64,000 nucleotides of DNA from Rhodeus uyekii (Eukaryota; Chordata; Actinopteri; Cypriniformes; Acheilognathidae): NCBI GenBank assembly GCA_037043235.1, contig JAWRVZ010000274.1, positions 558,001 through 622,000 on the forward strand, in the 5' to 3' direction. Numbering within the stretch: position 1 is the stretch's first letter; every line of letters starts with the position of its first letter. A program made the position numbers and the translations under genes. Under the pieces are notes generated by a model. That model was given only the letters and a program-made list of their open reading frames with translations. It searched no databases and was not told the DNA's origin. Of the stretch, positions 33,060 to 44,850 are shown piece by piece.

Positions 33060-33540
33060 ATGCCAAAATCATTAACGATTAAAAAATTGCAGGCTGATCC
33101 ATCTTGCATGAAGTTGTTCACAGCAACTCATAATGTAAGTTAGTAGTGTGTATGGATTTCATCCCAGTATCTAACAGCAGAAGGAGAACCATTGGCTTGC
33201 ACGTGGAGGTCTGTGCAACCAAGGATATCCAAGGATATTCCTCTCTAGACCATTACTGACCCACCACCAAAATGGTCATGCTGGATGATCCCACAGCATC
33301 TCCAGACTCTTCCACATCTGTCACATGTGCTCAGTGTGAACCTGCTCTCGTCCATGAAGAGAACGGGCCACCAATGTCAGATTTGCCAATTCTGGTGTTC
33401 ACTGGCAAATGGCAACCGAGCTGCACAGTGCTGAGCTGTGAACAGGTCTCAATACAGGATGTATGGCCCTCATACCACCCTCATGAAGTTTGTTTCCGAA
33501 GTCACCCTCCTGAATACAGGAGAGAACAATTGTCTATGTA
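33060..33540 (-). pseudogene. Second Tc1-type transposase fragment
   Basis: The minus strand reads a DESRFTLSTC-like block followed by QHDHFGGGSVMV, typical of a Tc1 subfamily distinct from its neighbours. Only the middle of the transposase is left. No TIRs found. Confidence 0.65.
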
Positions 33541-35544
33541 AATATTTGCACTTGTTTTTTTATTAGTATATATAGTATAGTATGTATTTTGGGTAAACGA
33601 TAAGGTTGGGCAGGTTTCCCTTCTTCTCTCTCTCTCCTATTTGCTAGGTACCGGTTTGGCTCCTCTTCGGACGCGCATCCTTTAAAACGAGAGTCTGCAC
33701 AGAGGAGATGGGGTAAACAGTGGCTTAGTGTATGTGTGTTGTGCCAGGAGGACGTAGTGATGACAGCGTTCTTCCAAGCCAGAGTTGTTAAATCGAGAAA
33801 TAGCAGTTGAACAGCAGTGGCTGCCTGCTATATTAAATGTTACTTGTTATTTGTTGTTGGCATTAAAAGGCATCTACATATTTTTCTCATTATACGTTTT
33901 TATTAAACGTATTAAAAGATACTCTGTAAACAAAAACATCTTTACTCGCATTGAGTAAAATTGATGATTCTTTTCTTATTGTCCTCATTTTTACTTTGTG
34001 AGTATTAAAAGGTAATCTGTTCCTTACGAGGACTACTAATTGCTTCATAGGAGCTCTGGTTTGGAAATATAAATTGATCTCCAAGCCAAGGGTGAACACC
34101 TGCTTAGGCCATAGAGTTATATGCTAATATACTTCTATTAGCATTCAAGGGGAAGGAACATGAATAATCATTTATGTACCAGAAGTAGAGTGCAAAATAA
34201 AACCTCCATCTGCACAAGCAAGTCTGATATTTAGACAATTGAAGATCAAACCAGATCTGTCAATGAGGCACATCTCCAATGACAGCTTGCCCAGATTGAG
34301 CAGTTTCCACAAAAAAACAAAAACAAATTATTTTGGAATAATTTTTTCTCAAGGGTAGAGACAGAAAATAATTGAGATGTCACCAATGACTTCTCCGAAA
34401 CTCTATAAGCAAAGACAGTTCAGGTAAAATGTCACAGCAACTTTAATGGGATTGTGGGATCATTGGAGTTCAAGAATCTCCAATTTCGACAACTATCTGC
34501 AAGTCTGAAAAACAAAGAGTGCCTAACTCAAACAATACTTCAGTAAATTCTTTCGTGGATGCATTTTTTCCTGTTTTTGCAATAACAACATCTTTGGTAT
34601 TTATTATAATATACAGTGGTGACCAAAAGTTATATCTAAAGGGAATATTGGTTTTAATGGCCTTACAATTTCATTTAAATCATCGTTGCATAAAAAAAAA
34701 AAAAAAAAAAAAATTAAATATGAGGGAAGAAGCAAACATTATTTATTTGACAAAAAAGGAAACCAACGGCTACAGACTTTATTTTACTATCCAAAAACTG
34801 CATAGAAAAACAAACACACAGGAAAAAGTATACACTGACTACAACATAATCAAATAAAAGCTAAACATTTTTAAGGAATGTTACACATAACCCTGTTTTT
34901 TGTTTTTTTTTGGTGCCATTTTGTCTGCCTAATGGTGCATCTACAAAAACTGCATCTTCGCCAAAAAAATACATCTTACTCATTGATTTATTGTAGGTTA
35001 TTTCAGTCCGGAAGAGTGACAAGAATCGATTTTACTTTGGATGAGGAGACTGTGTGAACTGTCGATAACCACAGCTAACTAATCACTTTGCACCCCCTAC
35101 GTTGGCCAAACAAATTGATTGAACCTAAACAAATGTAGGTAAATTATGAGCATTAGCGTCAAATGAAATTGATTTACTGCAGGAAATGGCTCTCCTGTGG
35201 AGCAGTGAGCAGCTTCAAGATTGTTTGATGTGTCTCACATGATTACAGATTCTATAAGATGTTTATACCGACTGTGCCCAAAATTCAAATCTAACATTTG
35301 AATAATATCCACCTTCTATCCATGTCTTCTACAATGCCTGATTGGACTTTAAATGCTGCATATATATGATAACATACTGTTCATAAAGTTTTGTTGTCAG
35401 TTAAAGAAGATACATACACAGTGATGGAATAATTTGTTTATAAATGTCCATTTATTTCACGTTTCTACAGAGAAATAAAAGACTGTAGTCATTTAAAGCT
35501 CACTTGAATTTGTTCTATATCATTAGACATAAGGTCTACATACT
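33541..35544. other. Intergenic stretch, no gene recognised
   Basis: Contains a 22-base A run (34692-34713) and a 'tacagtggtgaccaaaagtt' word at 34612, which resembles a Tc1-type TIR but has no partner found. No coding frame supported. Confidence 0.4.
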
Positions 35545-36410
35545 TTGCCAAATCATTGCATGATAATGCATTTCTAAAGCAATCGTCCACAAATGGCAAA
35601 AACATGGAAAAGTGGTGAACCTTCCCAGGAGTAGCTGACAACCAAAATTCCACCAGGTTTGCAACGACGACTCATCCAAAACATCAGAAAAGACCCCACA
35701 ACAACATCCAAAGAACTGCAGGCCTAAGTTAAGGTCAGTATTCATGACTCCACAATAAGAAAGAGACGGGGCAAAAATGGCCCACATGGCAGAGCTCCAA
35801 GATGGAAACCACTGCTGAACGAAAGAACGAAAACATCTTGATGATCCCCAAGACTTTTGGGAAGATGCTCTGAGGACTGATGATGCAAAAGTTGAACTTT
35901 ATGGAGGGTGTGTGTCCCATTACATCTAACGTAAAAGTAGCACCCCATTTCAGAAAAAGAATATCAAATATGTCTGTTTTGCTCCTTCAGGACCTGGAAG
36001 ACTTACCGTGATAAATGGAACTATGAATTCTGCTGTCTACCAAAAAACCCTAAAGGAGATTGTCCAGCCATCTGTCCGTGACCTCAAGCTGAAGCGAACT
36101 TGGGTTCTGCAGCAGGACAATGATCCAAAACACACCAGCAAGTCCACCTCTGAATGGCTGAAGAAAAACAAAATGAAGACTTTGGAGTGGCCTAGTGAAT
36201 GTCCTGACCTGAATCCTATTGAGATGCTGTGGCATGACCTTAAAAAGGCAGTTCATAGTTGAAAACCCTCCAGTTTGGCTGAATTACAACCATTCTGCAA
36301 AGATGAGTGGGCCAAAGCGCTGCAAAAGACTTATTGCAAGTTATCGCAAATGCTTGATTGCAGTTGCTGCTAAGGGTGGCCCTATTGTGACAAAACCAAT
36401 TATATAAACA
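35545..36410 (+). pseudogene. Tc1-like transposase remnant
   Basis: Frames on the plus strand run in order from 'caatcgtccacaaatggcaaaa' (DNA-binding part) to an open 84-codon end (36008-36262) with VLQQDNDPKHTSKSTSEW and CPDLNPIEMLWHDLKKAVHS, carrying the second aspartate and the glutamate of the DD34E triad. A stop follows, then eroded C-terminal sequence to about 36410. Frameshifts upstream make it dead. Confidence 0.85.
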
Positions 36411-37720
36411 ATTTCCATTGAACAAAATCAAGACCAGAGCAAATATTCCTCACACCACATTTTGACCCTGCCATCTGCATTTCACCACAGAAAGATGCAT
36501 CAGACCAGGCTACATGTTTCCAATCTTCTGCTATCCATTTGTGGTGAGCTTGTGCCCAGTTTCCAATTCTAACCTGACAAACATAGCAATGCAAGATTAT
36601 TTTAGCTGCTGGCGTCATGTTGTGAGGCTGAACCATTCTGACCTCTCATTAAAAATGCAATTTAGTCCACAGAACTGCCACTCACTAGTTGATTTTCATA
36701 CCATTCCCTGTAATAAGACGCTTGCACAATATACACCACAAAACTCAAAAGTTTGGGATGATTAAAATGTCTCTTATGTAATAAAGAAGCCTCTTATGCT
36801 TAGCTACTCTTAATTTATTTGATAAAAAATAATATTTTGAAATAATTTAAAATAAAATGATCAATCAGCAATCAATCTAATATGCTGATTAAGTGCTGGT
36901 AAGAATTCTTATTATGAATGTTGAAACTGCTTGATCAATGATCAGTTTTGTATTGAATGAATGTATACAGCAAGTGTAATATACCTTGAAAATAATCTTA
37001 GACACAGGGATACAATTGATGTCATGTAATTCAAGGTTTAATATTCCTAAACCAGGTTTTCATTCCCTGACAAACTGCAGGACCAACAACACTACATACT
37101 GAAATCAGAAATAAACTTATTTTGTGGTATTCAAAAACATTTAGAGAGAAACACATTGCACCATCATGACTAAAACAACAAGTTAAAGAAAAAGGAAAAA
37201 AAAGACTCTATGGATTAAAGTTTATGTTCTATGTCTTTGGAAGCACACCCTCCCTCAGAAAACACCCGGGCACAAATTGAACATATCATCAATTAAAACT
37301 GAAAACAGCTGAACCCAATATTCTTGACAAATGGACAGATCTGTTAAGTTAGAAGAAAAAGAAAAAAAAGTCAAGCTTGAAGAAAAGGGTGGTTTCACAA
37401 TAAAAGTAAAACCCAAAGGGATTATGACTGTAAGCTCCACAGGGTTATTAGATCGCTTGACTTAAAAAGAAAGGTAGCAGGTGATTAAAGGTTACAGACA
37501 AACAGAAATATAGTATCAGACAGAATATGTGCATTGTATACACACATCCCTTCACGAGATCAAACACGCATGAAAGAAAAGCCCCAGTTGTATAAAAATA
37601 GTTGACAGTTTTCAGAATGGACACGCTCAGCAGGCTTTTGGAAACTGAATGAATGAGAATCAGATTCCACAACTGGCTCACTCATCCAGATACATCAGCT
37701 TGATGGTGAATCCCTCAGAC
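36411..37720 (-). other. Probable rnmt 3' UTR and downstream sequence
   Basis: The region lies downstream of the rnmt stop codon. A candidate poly(A) signal AATAAA (minus strand; TTTATT at 36814-36819) would give a 3' UTR of about 0.9 kb. No coding exon was found. Confidence 0.4.
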
Positions 37721-40700
37721 TCATGACATTTTCTCAAACACATACACCAGGTATATGCCTGAAAAAGAAAGAAAGAGGAAGAGTTGTTCAGAGTTGTTGC
37801 ATCTTGTTTCATCAGATGCAAATTGTACTAAACTACACCATAGATTGAGTGCATTTTGTTCTGTGATTTCTGGTCTGCGACGGTTGGTGATAGATTGAAG
37901 CACTCGTCTATGCAAAGCCACCACCACAGCAACGAGCACTCAGCATGACTTCAAAAACACATTCCAGCACCAGATCACTTTTTATTTAACTCTGCTAGTC
38001 CACTAGAGACGTTTAGTCGTATTAGATGCATCTGTACAGCAAAACGTTTCAAAAAGAGGATAAATAAATTTAATAAATAATTTCACACTAAAATAAACTA
38101 ATCTTTACAATAAATACAAACAACAAAAAATGAAAAATAAACCAGTTTTTCTAAATGAATTAACTCAAGCATTTAACTAAATATTTCTCTAAAAATAAGA
38201 ACATCAGCAGCACAAATTTTAATTGATGTTTTCAAATAATCCGTTTAAAATATTTATTAACTCAAACCTTTCAAAACTACACTACCATTCAGATGTTTAG
38301 GGTTGAAAAGATCTTTTTTCAATGTTTTTGAAAGAAGTGTCTTCTGCTGATTTGCTGCTGAAGAAACATTTATCATCAATGGAAACTGTGATATTTTTTT
38401 TTCAGACTTAGATTTATTTGAAAGATTAATGTAAATGCATCGACTGTCAATTTTTATTAATGCCTTTCTTATAAAATGTAGTTATTTTAAACTTGAATTT
38501 TAATAGAGAAGAGTTTAGGAGAGCAAGTATTTTATTAAATATAAACCTCAATTTATTTTGATATATACTATTAGTACTGAATTCAAACCACAATCACATC
38601 TAACTTACATGCGTTTCAAAGAAATTACTAGCATGACATCTGTTAGCGAAGATGCAAGTAAGCTCTAAGTGTTTTTTTTTTTTCTTTGATTCCCAACTCC
38701 CATGCTACTTGTACTTCAGTAGGAGGAAAACATCAACTACTTTATGTTAAGAAAAAAGTTTTCACAGCTGGGATCCTTAATTTCTTGCCTTGTATACAGA
38801 CAGAGCTTTCAATCCAAATGAGCCGTCGTGCGTGTTATATTCACTTGTGGATATGAAGATCAAACAACAAAATTATACATCTTTTTGTAATGTTTTGTGA
38901 AAATACAACATCTGAGATGTTTCAGAAAGTTAAAGCCTCTTTCTATATCAAAAGGCACCATTGATTTTAACAGAAAGAAAATCCCCACGTACTTGTAGCT
39001 TCCCACTCAGACTTGCTCAAGGTTCCCTGCGGAGAAAGAGAAAACTATCAGAACACAATTAACACAAAAAAGAAAAAAGTTCTTTGTGTTCTTAAAGGAT
39101 AAAAAAGATGAGAGGTGGGGAAAAACACATTACGACTCACCAGTGGATGTCTAACAGCAGGAGCCGCAGCTATTCTCTTGGCATGGTCGTACTCACCCGG
39201 ACTGTCGGATGCCAGTCGACCCCTCTCTTCCGGAGGGTATTGCTATGACAACAAGACACAATACTGTTTGAAGGATAAGGCAGTACAGTTCTATAGGCAT
39301 CATTTTCTACAGATAAGAGATATAACTAACTCGGTACTAGACACTTTCTACTGTTCAGAGTGATTACAAAAAAAAAGTATGATTTTCTGCTACGTTCGTT
39401 CATGCTGCTATACATTTGCAATGGCACTGTAAATAGCTGCTAAAGTGTCTATACACAGTTACCATGGTGATATTTTCAGTCACCTGTCCATATCAAGAAA
39501 TCCAACCTCAATGCCTTTGTGATTTTGTAGAGCTGAGATTTGACATTCACATAAAAGTGTGGTTGCTAGAGTGCACTCAACTGTTGCTAGGGCATAGCTA
39601 TACAGTTCAAAGCGTGATATTTAAAACTGCTTGCCTTTCAAGTAAAAAAAGAGCTCATATCCCTATATAAATGTTCATTTTTCTTTACTGTTGATAGGGC
39701 ACTATGCTAGGTAGTTTCTGTCACTACTTATTAGCTGGTTGTTAGTCCGACTCACATTAGTCAAATCAAGTCTATAGGATTTCTCATCCAATTTAAAGTC
39801 CACCAGATGAACATCATGTGTCTGATGGTTTAGAATGGTCATTGCAGTATTCAAACCAGATGATGTCGACAAAAGCCCTGTGACGAGTTATACGACATCA
39901 CTTTAATAGACGAAAAGAAGATGAAGAGGACTGGCAAAGCCTAGCAAGTAGAGTGGAAAGCCTAGCAAACGTTTAAATATGAATAAATGAACCAGTTTTC
40001 TTTTCTATGCCAGTTCAAGGGCCCATTCTCTGTACCCGATTATTCAGTTATCTGGATTTTACCATTGACGATTTCACATGATCAAGGTTTGTCAAGTTCT
40101 TTGAAGCTCATCCTGGAGTTGCTGTCATAGCAACAAGTCTGTATGCCCAAGATCAGACTTTTCACCAAACACGATTTGACTGTTTTTAAAATGAATGTCG
40201 CCCAGCCACTGCTACTTTCATACAAGAAATAGGTTTTCATACACCGTACATTAAAAATAAAAAATTTTGTCTAGTCCACAGCACTTGGCGGCTGCTATAT
40301 TGGTGGCTTGATGAAATGCAAGAGAACAAAAACTACACAATGTACAAAATTGTCAGCAGAGCCATTAGAAATGTGTCATTGACCCTTAAACTTTAACTAC
40401 TTCACAAATAAAATTAAATGAATTGCTGATTATAATAGGCTACTCTTGATTCTGGAAAAAATTTGTAAAGCCTATACAAAAACTATAGAAAATGTGAATG
40501 AAAAAAAAATTGGGAATCTTGTAAAATATTTATATATTAAAACTTGTCAGCTTTTCTTTTTCCTTTTTTAATTATATGATGTCTTTATGCGCGTATTTTA
40601 ATTATTGGTATATCTGCTCTTTTCAATGGGCACAAAAACACATTAAAAAAATATTCCAGATATTTTAATCAAATCCACAAATTTGTTTTAAGAAACAAAT

Positions 40701-43700
40701 TATCCAGAGATAAATAAATCATAATATGAAGATCTGGCAGATAATCTCAGATGTATTAAGCGAGAAAAAGAACAGACCCCTGGAGCAGATATCTTCACAC
40801 TGCCACTTGCATGCTAATGGGATTACAGCTGATTGTGAGAGATTTCCCACAGAGAAAAGAGGTTTGAAGGGTGTTAAATATGCTCAATTTGTGCAGTTAT
40901 GACAGCACCATTTAATTGAGGATTTGTGCTTGTGTGGATGTAGCTACACTGACTGAAGATGTCAGTCATTATATGGAAACATGGATGGACAACTAATCAA
41001 ACAAGAGTAGTTATTATAATAAACAAATTAAATTACTTCAACATTGATGTCACCAAAATCAAGAGAAGTAGCTACAACTAACAAAAGTATGAAAACTCCC
41101 AACCAATTTGAAAACAAGTGAATTTCTCAAAACATTTTAACACAAAAAAAAGGGAGAGAGAGGGGATAATTTCCAAACTGATGTAAGTTTAGTCATGAAG
41201 AAAAGTATAGGGAAAAGGTCCAAAGCCATGAATTCTTATTATGGTCAACATAAAAGGTGTGATGTCAAGTACTGGGATCGTAGTTGATTGATTCCGGTTC
41301 AGATTTGTGGATTAATTGCAAAGTTTAAAAATCACAAAGATGAATGCGTTTTTAAGTCCTATCAGAAAAAAGCGTGTGCATACAAAGCTGTGCAGACATA
41401 ACGAGAACACTGAATTCAGGGATATTTTGTCTTCTTTTGAGCTTGAACAGACACATGCACACAAATTAATGTCAAAATCTCTGCGAGTTTCCTCACAGGC
41501 AGTTATGTGTTGTAAACAATTAAGAAACGGATGCATACTATATTGGATCCACGCATTTGTTTTAAAGTGAAGGCAGCCTGATATACTCACCAACGTCACC
41601 AACGATGTAATCAAATTTACATTTTTGGATGAACTAACAGTTTAGTTTGGGAATAGTCATTTTGACATGTTTTCATGCAATTAGTGATTGACTGCACTGA
41701 TCATGTGAAGCGTATGGAAGCCCGTTTCCACCACAGTTGAGAAAAAAAAGATTAAGTCAAAATAATCTCAAAATAACGAGAAAGTCTCTCGAAATAATGA
41801 CTTAACTTCTCGTGTTTTTCCACATGGTCAAAGCGAGATCACAGCAAACATGACACGTTCTGTAAAAACAGCTGTCTTAGTTAAAGTCTAAAAATTTAAA
41901 TATATAAAGTGTAATATATAAAATGCAATCTATAGTAACAAATTCATATTCATAAATTCATATAAATTATCAATATATTTTCCACACTTTTCCATGCGCA
42001 TAGGAAAGTATGGAAGTGGAACAGAAGTAGGGCAGTTACCATGAAATCAAAGAGCTGGTGAAAACTGTTGCATGAAAAATTCAAAACTTGCACGACTTAC
42101 AAACCTATCAGATTAACGCTGGATTTATTCGTTAAGAGTAATGTCTTCATAAAATGCATGGGTTCATGTGTTAATATTAACACAAACTTCATGGACGCTC
42201 TTTGATGTGCAGGTTCATCATAAAGGGTCACTATAATACAATATAATACAACCGTTTATAATTCCTCTGTTTAAAAAGCTTGGATCACTGTGCTGCTGCT
42301 TGTTCATACACAAAAATACAAATTAATAAAATACTATATACACTATGGAATCCCCTCTAATATACTGATGATTTATCATTCATGTTCTTTAATTATATTA
42401 TTATCACAATGACAGAACGTGTCCTATTTGCTGTGATCTCGCATTTACACGCTTTGACCATGTGGAGAAGCATGAGAAGTTACGTCATTATTTGAGAAAG
42501 TTTCTCGTTATTTCAAGAAACTAAGTCAACTTAAATAATCTTTTTTTCTCAACTGTGGCGGAAACCGGCTTCCACAGAAGCGCATATATGCTGCCAGAAC
42601 AGCACTCGTAAATGAAAATGTGTATCACAATTTGTATCTAACCCGAGACATTTATTGTTACACCCTTTACCAATAAAAAAAAAAAAAGCACATCAGAATC
42701 AGATCAAATTGTGAAGAGGATGAATAGATAAAATAATTGATCAACAGATTCATCAAATACGAAAAGCCAGAAGCAGTCATACCTCCAGCGCCTGCATCCA
42801 CTGCATCAGAACCTTATTCTTCTCAATTTTAATTTTCTCCGCAAAGAATTCATTGAAAGTTTTCTTGTAAACCAGACGCATGTTGTACTTTTTTGCCATT
42901 CTGGACAGAAAAAAAAGATAATAAAATTTGAAATTATCAATAAAAAGAATATCATTGATGATACTTCATGCATAACAGAATTTACAGTTGAAATAATATA
43001 TTTGAATATGAATTTAATGGAAGCAGAAATAAACTTTGAAATCAAGAATATCTCTGACACTACAGCACATATTTATGAACCTGTTGCACCCTCTGCTGGC
43101 ACATCAGGAAAGCAACAATCATGAAGATGCAATATGTTTTGGAATCAGACACTTACTCCTCAAACAGGGGGAAATACACCAGAAACTCTGGGACGTTGAC
43201 AACACCCTCCAGGTTGAAATCATACTGACAGCCGAACAAAGGGTATTCTCCCTTCTTCTGGAAATTCACACTGAAGACTTCATTTCCAAAGCTGTTGGAG
43301 TCTGACTCCTCCAAACGCTTCCTATTTATATATATTAAAAAAAACAAAACAATTGAAAGTATTGGTTAACATCAACGAATCGCTGTTTTGAAGCGTTTCT
43401 GCTTCAGAACAAAGCTGACATGTATGTGGTTTAATAATTGTATAGTTGCAATGTCAGTTGTATTGTTGCCGTTTTGAATCTCCCAGTTGTGAATGTGGCG
43501 ATGAGTTTTGTTTTTAATTTGAAAATAATGACAAAGATATTTTTGTCTGATTTAAACATTAATTAATTTCAATGAATAAGCTCAAATCATCCATTTCAAT
43601 TAATGTTTATAACAAAGTTAGCTAGCTAAAAAATTAACTCCAGGAAACTTTAAAATATTTGAATAAAGAATACACTCAAGTCAATAATACTAATGATTGT

Positions 43701-44808
43701 CATATTGCTTTATAGAAATAAGTGATTAAATATTGTTTTTGCTAACAATACTTCTGACTTGGCATACAATTACACTACCATTCAAAAGAGTGGGTCAGTA
43801 TATTTTTTTAAAAGATATAAATAACTTGCATTAATAAATGCAGTAAAAACATTTCCATTTCGGATAAATGCTGGTCTTTTGAACTTTCTATTCATTAAAG
43901 AAACCTGAACAACAACAAAAGTAGTTCACAAAAATACTACGCAGCACAACGGTTTTCAACATTGATAAATTCAGCCTTGGTGAGACTTTTCAAAAATATT
44001 CTCAGTAAATACTGAGACAGATTGTAATGGATATAAATATCATAGTAAGAGTGTGTCTGAGAGCTTACACCAGCTCATACGCATCTGGAGTTGTTCCGAA
44101 GAAGAATCCTCCCGGCCGGAGTCTCTCACATGCGTTTCTCAGCATGGTGTCAGCCTGCTGCTCGCTCTCAAAGGAATAATGATACACAAACTGACAGCTG
44201 CACATGTCAAACTGCATCTCAGGGTCTCGCAACTTCTCAGACAGCAGCTCCTGAGAAAGAAAGAGAGTGTGTGACCCTGTACTGTCATGTACTGAACGAT
44301 GCTCAGTGACTTTTATGTTTCTCTTTTTTGACAATGAACCTCTAACAAATGGAACATGGTGTAAAGTGTAATCTTCGGCACTGTTAATAAAACACTGGCT
44401 TGTACCCTGCTGCAGTCTGCAGTGATGAACTCCGCGGAGTACGTGCGGTCGTTTGGGTGACCCCTCCGTCTGATGTCACTATAGCGCTGTTGACACTGCT
44501 CAATGGACACGGCAGCGATATCTGTGAGGTGCAAATATAAATTCACAAGTAAATACCTTTTAAAAAATGTCCGTATTTGAAAAAAATATGCAGTTTATAC
44601 ATTAACAAGCATCTTAGGCCCCATTTACACTTGCTGTTAACATCAGTGTTGGACGGTCTGATCACAAGTGGAGCTGTATAATAATGTGAATGGTCTTGAT
44701 TAACAGTCGATCAATATATTGTTTAATTATCAACAATAGTGAAAAACACTAATTGAACTACAGAATTAAGAAGTTGTGATCATAAGTATAAATTGGTTTA
44801 TTTTACAG

Positions 44809-44850
<42 letters not shown>

